Assembly (NCBI GenBank): GCA_018269075.1
Contig: JAFDVJ010000079.1
Location: 6,984 to 70,983 of the forward strand
Length of the DNA: 64,000 nucleotides
Reading direction: 5' to 3'
From: Acidobacteriota bacterium
GTDB lineage: Bacteria; Acidobacteriota; Blastocatellia; Pyrinomonadales; Pyrinomonadaceae
The position numbers and the translations under genes were made by a program. Positions 49,310 through 56,150 of this stretch are shown one piece after another; positions within the stretch are counted from its first letter, which is position 1, and the number at the start of each line of letters is the position of its first letter. Below the pieces are notes generated by a model, which was not told the origin of the DNA, searched no databases, and worked only from the letters and a program-made list of their open reading frames with translations.

Positions 49310-50974
49310 TTATTTTTTGACGAAGATCAGTCCCGCGCGCCGTTCGAGCGTGCCGACGAGTCGGTGATCGATGATTTCCGCGTCGTAATCTTTCGTCCAT
49401 TCGTGCCAGTCGCGGCCCTCGGGAAAATTTTCGACCGCGTAGTCTTCGAGCTCGTCGTCGGAGAGATTGACGACGACGGCCGCCGCGTTTCCGTCGTCGT
49501 CGTAACGGACGAAGCCGAGCACGCCGCGCGTCGCGTCCTCGTGAAAGAACTCGACGTTGGCCGTGAAAAACGCGGGTTCGGAGGTCCGGAGCGCGATCAG
49601 CGTCCTGTAATAATCGAACAGATGCCGGTTGGCGTCGGTTTCGAGCAGCGTCCAGTTGATCTTGTTGCTCTGCTCGGAAAGCGGGACGTGCTCGCCGAAT
49701 TCCTCGCCCATCCAGATCATCGGCACGCCGACCGCCGTCAGCAGGACGAGCGCGCCGAGCCGTGCCCGCTGGTAAGCCTCGTCGCCGAGAATCCCGTTTT
49801 CGCCGAGCTTCAGAAAGAGCCGGTTCTGGTCGTGGTTCGCGAGATAGTTGGTGACGCTCGTCGCGTTCGCGTAGCCGAGCCGTTTCGCGTCGATCGCGTC
49901 CTTGATCCGTTCGAGATCGAAGCCCGCGCCGGTCAGGTATTCGATCATGATATGCATAAACGCGTCGTTCCAGCAGCTCTCGACCGGCCCTTCGGGTTCG
50001 GTCACCTCGGGCGTCGGCGGGATATATTCGGCGACCGTGAAAAACGGCTTCATCGACGCCATCTCGCGCGAATACCCGACGAAGCTGCGGAGCGCGTCGA
50101 AGTTGTCGATCTGGCGGGCAGCGTCGAACCGGATGCCGTCGATCTGGTATTCGTTGATCCAGAAGCGGATCGAATCGCAGATAAAATTGCGGGCCGGCCG
50201 CAATCCGCGGCGCTCGTCGAAAAATTCGTAGTTGAATTCCGGCCCCCAGCTTTGTTCGGGATCTTTCGGCTCGTGGTGAAACCAGTAATCGTGATCGATC
50301 TGCGCGAGCGGCGTGTCGGTGTTGGCATGATTGTAGACGCCGTCGACGATCACGCGGATCCCGAGCCCGTGACATTTGTCGATCAGCTCCTTCAGCTCGG
50401 CGGTCGTCCCGTAACTCGATTCGGGCGCGAAATAATGGATCGGCGAATAGCCCCAGTTGAAATCGCCCGGCGATTCCTTGAGCGGCATCAGCTCGAGCGC
50501 ATTGACGCCGAGCTCCGCCAGATAATCGAGCTTGGCGACGACGTCCGTGTATTTCCCGCGCATAAAGCCGTCGGCCTCGCCGCCCGAAAAATCGCCGACG
50601 TGCAGCTCGTAGATGACGAGCCGGTTGTTTTCGGGGAGCGGCACGTCGTTCGACCGCCATTCGTACTCGTCGACGATCTTGCGGCCGTCCTTCAATTTAA
50701 GGATCGAGTTTCCGGACTCGTTGGCGACGTCGGTCGCGTACGGGTCGGCGATCGACTTCCACTCGTTTTCCTCGTAAAACCAGCTTTTCGTCCGGACGTT
50801 GAACTTGTATTGATACGTGCCGTCCGGCAGCTCGACGGTCGCCCGGAAATAGCCGTCGTCGGTTTTCGTCATCGGGATTTCACCCCAGTCGTTGAAATCG
50901 GCGATCAGGTTGGCCCCAGCGTTGTTCGGGGCGAAAAGTTGAAACGTGAATTCTTGTTTTTCGGTCATCGTCAC
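49310..50974 (-). CDS. Alpha-amylase family (GH13) glycoside hydrolase with CBM48-like domain
   Basis: A 554-residue cytoplasmic enzyme with no signal peptide. Residues about 5-95 are an early-set/CBM48-like domain (FQLFAPNNAGANLIADFNDWGEI). The barrel carries DGVYNHANTD (region I), GIRFDAARQ (nucleophile Asp), FTVAEYIPP (acid/base Glu) and NYLANHDQNRLF (transition-state Asp). A C-terminal beta domain follows. It fits the branching-enzyme/trehalohydrolase-like clade; the exact reaction is not determined. Confidence 0.9.
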   Translation of the reverse strand: MTMTEKQEFTFQLFAPNNAGANLIADFNDWGEIPMTKTDDGYFRATVELPDGTYQYKFNVRTKSWFYEENEWKSIADPYATDVANESGNSILKLKDGRKIVDEYEWRSNDVPLPENNRLVIYELHVGDFSGGEADGFMRGKYTDVVAKLDYLAELGVNALELMPLKESPGDFNWGYSPIHYFAPESSYGTTAELKELIDKCHGLGIRVIVDGVYNHANTDTPLAQIDHDYWFHHEPKDPEQSWGPEFNYEFFDERRGLRPARNFICDSIRFWINEYQIDGIRFDAARQIDNFDALRSFVGYSREMASMKPFFTVAEYIPPTPEVTEPEGPVESCWNDAFMHIMIEYLTGAGFDLERIKDAIDAKRLGYANATSVTNYLANHDQNRLFLKLGENGILGDEAYQRARLGALVLLTAVGVPMIWMGEEFGEHVPLSEQSNKINWTLLETDANRHLFDYYRTLIALRTSEPAFFTANVEFFHEDATRGVLGFVRYDDDGNAAAVVVNLSDDELEDYAVENFPEGRDWHEWTKDYDAEIIDHRLVGTLERRAGLIFVKK

Positions 50975-51124
50975 GGTTCGGCGAATTAAACGTAAATTGA
51001 TGCAACTGCTGGAAGAAATAAAATTTTACCAGAAATCGGGAAGAAAAAAAGGGATTAATTTCGGGGACGGGAAATTGAACGGACGGATCGCCGTTGGTCG
51101 GGGTGGTTAAACGATCCGTCCGTT

Positions 51125-51685
51125 TCAGGCCGCGCGGCTTACTTCGAATGCTCCCGCTTCGTCGTCCATAAACAGATATTTCCTCCATTCCGGACGCGAT
51201 TCGGCGTAGTGGCAAAGCAGCACGTGGTCGAGGCCGAGCCGGAGCAGCTTCTGACTGGTCAGCAGCGGCATCCGGGCCTGTTCCGGCGTGCGGTTGCCCT
51301 TGCGCTGGTTGCATTTGACGCAGGCCGCGACGAGGTTGTGCGGCGTCGATTCGCCGCCCTGCGCGCGCGGCAGGATGTGGTCGAGCGTCAGATCCCTCGC
51401 GGTCTTATGCTCGCCGCAGTACTGGCAGCGGTAGCGGTCGCGGATGTAGATCCGGGCGCGCTTCATCGTCGTTTCCTGCCGTCGCCGCTTGACGTGGACA
51501 TAGTTGCGCAGACGCACGACCGACGGCACGGGAAAGACGGTGTTCGGCGAATGCAGAACGTGGTCGCCGTCGTTTTCTTCGATTGTCAGTTTGCCCGAGA
51601 ACCACATACAAATCGCCCGCGCCACGCCGATCGTGCCGAGCGGTTCGTAAGAGAAGTTCAGAAGCAAAACTCTACCTGTGATCAA
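51125..51685 (-). CDS. HNH endonuclease
   Basis: A 186-residue protein. The HNH domain spans about 70-130: CQYCGEHKTARDLTLDHILPRAQGGESTPHNLVAACVKCNQRKGNR, with two C-x2-C zinc pairs and the DH/N/H-type catalytic core. The N-terminal part (NFSYEPLGTIGVARAICMW) matches a common bacterial subfamily. TTG 51685 is preferred as start because AAGGAGGTGATT lies 8 nt upstream; a GTG at 51694 would overlap it. No restriction or phage genes are adjacent. Confidence 0.88.
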   Translation of the reverse strand: MITGRVLLLNFSYEPLGTIGVARAICMWFSGKLTIEENDGDHVLHSPNTVFPVPSVVRLRNYVHVKRRRQETTMKRARIYIRDRYRCQYCGEHKTARDLTLDHILPRAQGGESTPHNLVAACVKCNQRKGNRTPEQARMPLLTSQKLLRLGLDHVLLCHYAESRPEWRKYLFMDDEAGAFEVSRAA

Positions 51686-52050
51686 TGGAATCACCTCCTT
51701 CAGTATGATTGTTATTGGTTGAAATCAATACAAATACGGACATTCGGCGCAATATCTTGTGCAAGTCTGATCTACTTGCCACTATATTAACCGATTTCGT
51801 CCGGATTTGTATATGAAATTTTTGTAAAACGCGAAACGGGAGAGAAGTCCTGAGTCTTGAGTCTTAAGTCTTGAGTCCTTAGTCGATGTCGGATGTCGGA
51901 TGTCGGAACTGTTTCCGACAAAGACTTAAGACTCAAGACTTAAGACTCAAGACTTTTTTTCCGCCTCCGTGCAAGAAACCCGCCGCCCCTGCGTTCATTC
52001 AGACACAAGATAGTTTGATTCTTGTAAATCACAGAAAACAGGAGAAATTT
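51686..52050. other. Divergent intergenic region with repeat element
   Basis: About 365 bp. It contains the heptamer element at 51846-51953 and is otherwise without recognised structure. Two promoters are expected, but none is clear. Confidence 0.5.
51846..51953. repeat. Inverted heptamer element with GATGTCG core
   Basis: The left arm (51846-51884) is GTCTTGA-type heptamers. The middle (51885-51907) has three GATGTCG copies. The right arm (51920-51953) carries complementary TCAAGAC heptamers. The same two words occur together at 54929-54996. Confidence 0.8.
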
Positions 52051-52869
52051 ATGAAAAAACAAAAACGTTTTTCGAGAGTCGCAGTGTGTCTTTTATTGAT
52101 TTTAGTCGGGCTCGGCGCGGGCGTCGCCAACGCCTCGTCGACGCCCCCGAACCTTTCGCTGCAGATCACCGGCCCGTCGTCGGCGCAGGTCTATTCGCCG
52201 TATCAGTACACGGTCACGGTCACGAACATCGGCGGTTCGACCGCCTACACATCGAGCGTCGTCGTCGATCTGCCGGAAACCACCACGAGCCCGCAGAAAT
52301 ACGTGCTCGGCACGGTGTCAGGCTATCCGCAGACCTGTCAGCTCGCGAACCGCAAGCTGGTCTGCCAGCTCGGCAACGTCACGCACACCGGGCCGAACCG
52401 GACGAAGAGCTTTTCGTTCACGTTCGCGTTTCCGATCTCGACCCGTTCGCTCCAGATCAAGGCGACGGCTTCGACGGTGACGACGCCGGAAACCAATTCG
52501 AACAACAACTTCGCGACGATCGCGCCGACGCCGGTCTATCCGAACAACCAGCTGACGTCGGCGACGATGTCCGTCTCGAACTGCACCGGCACGACCTTGA
52601 GCTCGTTCTTCGAATGCGAGCTTTTCCCGAGCTCGCAGCAGCATTTCACGCTGTCGCTCAACCCGGATCTGACGATGAGCTACGAGGGCCAGTTTATCGG
52701 CAACTGGGATCAGTACGCCGGCGCCAACCGGCTGCATTTCGTGCTCTTTATGGGCAACGGAACGGCCGAGTTCAACGGTTTCGCCCGGAGCAACACCTGT
52801 TTCGAAGGGATCACGACCTTTTCGACGAGCACGACCTACATCAGCCCGTACCGGCTCTGCATCCAATGA
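52051..52869 (+). CDS. Secreted protein with DUF11/CARDB-like domain
   Basis: A 272-residue exported protein with a signal peptide of about 27 residues. Residues about 30-160 are a DUF11-like Ig repeat (YQYTVTVTNIGGSTAYTSSVVVDLP, FSFTFAFPISTRSLQIKATAS, TNSNNNFATI). The C-terminal 100 residues (ECELFPSSQQHFTLSLNPDLTMSYEG) form a second domain with paired cysteines that I do not recognise. AGGAG before ATG 52051 fixes the start. Terminator-like hairpins follow. Probably a surface or matrix protein. Confidence 0.8.
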   Translation: MKKQKRFSRVAVCLLLILVGLGAGVANASSTPPNLSLQITGPSSAQVYSPYQYTVTVTNIGGSTAYTSSVVVDLPETTTSPQKYVLGTVSGYPQTCQLANRKLVCQLGNVTHTGPNRTKSFSFTFAFPISTRSLQIKATASTVTTPETNSNNNFATIAPTPVYPNNQLTSATMSVSNCTGTTLSSFFECELFPSSQQHFTLSLNPDLTMSYEGQFIGNWDQYAGANRLHFVLFMGNGTAEFNGFARSNTCFEGITTFSTSTTYISPYRLCIQ

Positions 52870-52895
52870 CGAACGAAGCCGAAACATAACGATCC

Positions 52896-52925
52896 CGAAG
52901 CCGCTTTCCGGAGGGGAGCGGTTTT
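52896..52925 (+). terminator. Probable intrinsic terminator
   Basis: A short stem (GCCGCT...AGCGGT) followed by TTTTC, 27 bp after the stop codon of the DUF11-like gene. Modest stem, weak T-run. Confidence 0.5.
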
Positions 52926-52954
52926 CGGCCGTTTAAAAACTCGCCTGTTTTCAG

Positions 52955-52981
52955 GGAGCGCCGTCGCGATGACGGCGCTCC
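52955..52981. repeat. Perfect hairpin GGAGCGCCGTC
   Basis: An 11-bp stem with a 5-nt loop. The word GGAGCGC is shared with the bracket elements. It may be a solitary arm or a bidirectional terminator between convergent genes. Confidence 0.6.
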
Positions 52982-53105
52982 TTCGTTGATTTCGGAGCGA
53001 ATTATTTGCATCGAATTCGCTCCTTCCGGCAGACGGCGCGGCTTACGAGACCAGCCAAGAACCGGGTCGGTCCCGTGGTTTTGTTTGTTTCCGCCTGCGA
53101 GAAAC

Positions 53106-53171
53106 GGATTTCGGATTTCGGATTTCGGATCTCGGATTTCGGATTTCGGATTTCGGATTTCGGATTGGTTT
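53106..53171. repeat. ATTTCGG heptamer repeat, longest array
   Basis: Eight to nine tandem heptamers, one variant (ATCTCGG), ending with the GATTGGTTTCG cap. It lies 3' of the gene at 53189 on the minus strand. Confidence 0.9.
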
Positions 53172-53188
53172 CGCGGCGGGAGAGTCGA

Positions 53189-53704
53189 TTATTCGGGATG
53201 CGCTTCGATGCGAAAAGGGATGTTTCGCGAACGGAGACGGTCGCCGATGCGGTCGGCGGTTTCTTTCGGGACGCGATCGGAGAGGATGACGGGTTCGCCG
53301 GTTCGGTGCGAGTCGCGGAGAACGCCGGGATCGGCCCGGAAAGCGAACGCGAGATAGTCGATCTCGTCCTTTTTGAGCTCGCGAAGGGGTTCGAGAAAGA
53401 CCGTCGCGAAACCGTCCGGCGGGTAGGGAAGCGGCATCATCATCCCCGGCGGGAGCGGCGGCGCGGGAACCTCGACGACCGGATCCGTGGCGGTCTCGCC
53501 CGAAAATCCGGCCGGCGGAAAGGCGACACAGAAGAGCCGCTCGACGTTGGCGCGCAATTCTTCCGGCGTTTCGCAGAGATGGACGTTTTGGCGGCATTCG
53601 TCGCAGAAACGAATCTTCGGATCGTCCGTCGGCGCGAAGCTCTCCCAGGTGCGCGGGCAGCGAAACGCGTATTCGAAACAATTATAGACCTCGTTTTTTT
53701 TCAT
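53189..53704 (-). CDS. Hypothetical protein with N-terminal zinc-ribbon-like motif
   Basis: A 171-residue protein. The N-terminus has four cysteines arranged C-x(n)-C and C-x2-C (CPRTWESF...IRFCDECRQNVHLC), which probably bind zinc. A Pro-rich linker (PAPPLPPGMMMPLPYPP) leads to a C-terminal alpha/beta domain ending KETADRIGDRLRSRNIPFRIEA, reminiscent of ribosomal L7/L12-like C-terminal folds. No function is known. The ATG at 53704 is chosen because a tRNA-like gene lies directly upstream. Confidence 0.7.
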   Translation of the reverse strand: MKKNEVYNCFEYAFRCPRTWESFAPTDDPKIRFCDECRQNVHLCETPEELRANVERLFCVAFPPAGFSGETATDPVVEVPAPPLPPGMMMPLPYPPDGFATVFLEPLRELKKDEIDYLAFAFRADPGVLRDSHRTGEPVILSDRVPKETADRIGDRLRSRNIPFRIEAHPE

Positions 53705-53789
53705 CGGCGGCGGGTAACTCCTTTTCGACAACAGGATAAGCCCGTTGTCGAAATTTGGCAAACCGGCGGCCGGCGGCCGAAAACCGAAA

Positions 53790-53863
53790 AGCACCGCAGC
53801 GGATTCGAACCGCCGTTCCCGACCCGGCAGGCCGGGGTCTTCGACCGGCCGGACCAACGATGC
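53790..53863 (-). tRNA. tRNA-Gly (anticodon GCC)
   Basis: A complete cloverleaf can be drawn by hand: acceptor GCATCGT with GCGGTGC (two G-U pairs), a 3-bp D stem GTC/GAC, anticodon stem CCGGC/GTCGG with loop CTGCCGG (U33, anticodon GCC), a short variable loop, and T arm GGCGG-TTCGAAT-CCGCT. The discriminator is U73, as usual for glycine. CCA is not encoded. G replaces the usual A14 and position 37 is G, both atypical, so it could be a diverged or specialised tRNA. Confidence 0.72.
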
Positions 53864-53923
53864 CGAAAGATTTTGCGCGTTGAAACGACGAAACGATCGC
53901 TTTCGTCCGCGCTTTTCGAGCGA

Positions 53924-54196
53924 CGCACACGCCGTCTCGACCTCTGCACAAGACGATTTGACCGATGCACAAAGCGATTTGGGTAATGCACAAAGCGATT
54001 TGGGTAATGCACAAACGATCTCGACCCGTGCACAAACGATCTCGACCTCTGCACACGCCGTCTCAACCCGTGCACAAACGATCTCGGCATCTGCACACGC
54101 GATCTCGACCTCTGCACAAACGATCTCGGCAGCTGCACACGCGATCTCGGCAGCTGCACGCGCGATCTCGGCAGCTGCACACGACGGTTTCGGGAA
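53924..54196. repeat. 21-bp-period tandem array C (13 units)
   Basis: TGCACA (one copy CGCACA) occurs exactly every 21 bp from 53924 to 54176. Between copies the unit reads AACGATCTCGACC or CGCGATCTCGGCAGC-like. The array starts 13 bp after the stop codon of the minus-strand gene at 54209 and runs toward the tRNA-Gly. A plus-strand open frame through it (heptapeptides such as AQTISTS) follows from the period and is not called as a gene. Confidence 0.9.
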
Positions 54197-54208
54197 GAGA
54201 TTGAAAAT

Positions 54209-54919
54209 TTATTTTCGGAGATCGTAAATCGCTTCGAGAAGACGCGGCAGATCGGGCGAGATTTTCGCGAAATCCTCGTCGAGAAAAAGTGTTTCGAGCC
54301 GCGCGACGGTCGCTTCGGCCGTCAGCCACCGCAAAATGCGCCGGCGGTTGACGGCTTCTTTGCCGAGAAACGCGTTCGACATTTCGCCGCCGGCTTCGAT
54401 CGTGAAATAGGCGAGCGTCGCGATCCGGTTCGGCGAGATTTCTTCGAGCCAGATCTCGAGATACGGCGTCACGTCCGGCGCGGCGATCGCGACGCCGGTG
54501 ATGAACGATTCCGCGAGCCAGGCTTTTTCGCGGTCGAATTCGACGGCCGCCCGGACGAGCGCGCGAAAGAAGTCTCCGATCGCGGCGCTTTCCTCGGCGG
54601 GCCAGTCCGTCCAGCCGGCGTAAACGAGCTTGCCGAAGAGAATCTCCTCGTTGTAGCCGAATTCGCCGCGCGTCATCGTTTCGAAAAGACGCGGCAGAAA
54701 ATGCCGAAAATCGTCGGCGTCGCCGAACGTCGTCATCGCCTTGAAGCCGAAACTCGACAGCTGTGCGCCGGACAATTCACGGAGCGGCCTTGCGTGCAGA
54801 ATCCGCTCGCGCTCCTCACCGACGCAGCACGGACAGCCCTCGATGCGCTCCTTCAACGGATAGCGCGCAAACACGCGGTAAAGATTTTCGATCGCCTCCG
54901 CGAGCGTCAATTCGTTCAT
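54209..54919 (-). CDS. Hypothetical helical protein
   Basis: A 236-residue cytoplasmic protein, probably mostly alpha-helical. A CPCC motif occurs near the N-terminus (IEGCPCCVGEERERIL), and a repeated helical pattern follows. I do not recognise the family. No catalytic signature is seen. The 21-bp array C begins 13 bp after its stop codon. Confidence 0.7.
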   Translation of the reverse strand: MNELTLAEAIENLYRVFARYPLKERIEGCPCCVGEERERILHARPLRELSGAQLSSFGFKAMTTFGDADDFRHFLPRLFETMTRGEFGYNEEILFGKLVYAGWTDWPAEESAAIGDFFRALVRAAVEFDREKAWLAESFITGVAIAAPDVTPYLEIWLEEISPNRIATLAYFTIEAGGEMSNAFLGKEAVNRRRILRWLTAEATVARLETLFLDEDFAKISPDLPRLLEAIYDLRK

Positions 54920-54928
54920 TGATTTTAT

Positions 54929-54996
54929 TGAGTCTTGAGTCTTAAGTCTTGAGTCTTAAGTCTTTGCCGATCGGACATCCGACATCCGACATCGAC
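54929..54996. repeat. Heptamer element GTCTTGA plus CGACATC
   Basis: Five GTCTTGA/GTCTTAA heptamers (54929-54965) are followed by three CGACATC copies (54972-54994). The same two words occur in the element at 51846-51953, there with GATGTCG in the opposite sense. Confidence 0.8.
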
Positions 54997-55003
54997 TAGT
55001 ACC

Positions 55004-55630
55004 CTATTTCGGCTGATTGTTTTTGGGCTGAAACAGCGGGTCGATGTTTTCGCGGACGAAGCTCTGAAACTCCGGGCATTCGTAATCGCCGAGATTGAGG
55101 TTTTTGTTGGGGCCGAGATGCGGCATCACGACCTGTTTTCCGCTGCGGGCGCTGCTGATCCGGTAGACGGAGAGAAAATAATCGGATTCGGCCGGTTCGC
55201 CGGTGATCAGCAGCTGCAGCTTGTAGCCGTCTTCGAAATGTTCGTGATTTCTTCTGATCTCGCGGCAGTTTTTGAGGGTCAGCAGCGCCGCCTGAGTTTT
55301 TTCCGGGTTGTCGTAAACGACGAAGTTCGAATCACCCGGCTCGGATTCGCTTTTCGAGCCGAAAACCCGAAATCCCCGCACGCGGCCGACCGGAATATTG
55401 CGGAAACCGTACGTCTGCCGGAAGCTGCCGGCCGAAAAATAAAGACCGGTGCCGAGAAAAGCCATCCCGACGACCATCCCGATGACCGGTCTCAAATAAG
55501 AGATGCCGTAACGTTTCCCGCTTTTCGAGAAATCGAGAAGCCCGAAAAAGAACGCGGCGAGCCCGAGCAGCACGAAGACCACGAACACGCCCACAAAATT
55601 GTAACCGGGAAAACCGAGCATCGCTGCCAA
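55004..55630 (-). CDS. Hypothetical membrane protein
   Basis: A 208-residue protein. Two hydrophobic segments (about 8-33 and 46-68) are followed by a soluble domain of about 130 residues (SNFVVYDNPEKTQAALLTLKNCREI, DYFLSVYRISSARSG) without a recognised family. The start could also be the Met at residue 4. Function unknown. Confidence 0.7.
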   Translation of the reverse strand: MAAMLGFPGYNFVGVFVVFVLLGLAAFFFGLLDFSKSGKRYGISYLRPVIGMVVGMAFLGTGLYFSAGSFRQTYGFRNIPVGRVRGFRVFGSKSESEPGDSNFVVYDNPEKTQAALLTLKNCREIRRNHEHFEDGYKLQLLITGEPAESDYFLSVYRISSARSGKQVVMPHLGPNKNLNLGDYECPEFQSFVRENIDPLFQPKNNQPK

Positions 55631-55655
55631 CCATCATACACCAAAACGGTTGAAT

Positions 55656-56149
55656 TGCGGATTTCGGATTTTGGATCATTAGTGTTAAAAGGATTTATTT
55701 TGAAAAATAAAATCCTGATCAAGCCTGTTTACAGGCGAAAGATAATAGCTACAGGCGCAAGCTGTAGTCGACGGCCCGATCTGGATTCGAGCCTGTTTAC
55801 AGGCGACAGAGGTTTTCGCGCGGCCGCCGCGGGTCGAATGTCGATAACCCCGAACGGTCTTTATTAATGAACGTCTTTCTTCTGTCGCCTGTAAACAGGC
55901 TCGAGGTTCGGGGGCGCGCTTGCCTACAGGCTTGCGCCTGTAGCTATATTCTTTCGCCTGTTCCACAGGCTTTTTAAGGATTTTATTTTTCAAATAACAT
56001 CGGCCGAACCTTCCGATTCATGAAATCTTTTTAACAGTAATGATTGCGGATTTCGGATTGTCTGAATTCGAAGGTTTCGATTGGAACGATCGCCCTCGCC
56101 CCGAAACCAATCCGAAATCCGAAATCCGAAATCCGAAATCCGAAATCGC
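55656..56149. repeat. Composite repeat element with nested palindromes
   Basis: The outer left part is ATTTCGG-type heptamers (55656-55674) and the cap ATCATTAGTGTTAA. The outer right part is TTAACAGTAATGAT (56030-56044) then heptamers. Between them, TTGAAAAATAAAATCC at about 55699 faces GGATTTTATTTTTCAA at about 55978-55993, enclosing several GCCTGTTTACAGGC palindromes. A second unit, 56045-56149, has heptamers on both sides in inverse orientation around GAATTCGA-GGTTTCGATT, shared with 63724-63831. No coding capacity. Confidence 0.8.
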
Positions 56150-56150
56150 A

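Noticed and set aside
48743-50989. 748-residue plus-strand ORF opposite the GH13 and methyltransferase genes
   Set aside because: Antisense shadow with Arg/Val/Asp-rich composition and no domain; the minus strand has catalytic motifs.
53924-54196. CRISPR-like array
   Set aside because: Units are contiguous 21-bp repeats with no spacers, and no cas genes are in the window.
53745-54227. 160-residue plus-strand ORF with AQTISTS heptads
   Set aside because: It runs antisense through the tRNA-Gly-like gene and array C, and the heptads reflect the DNA period.
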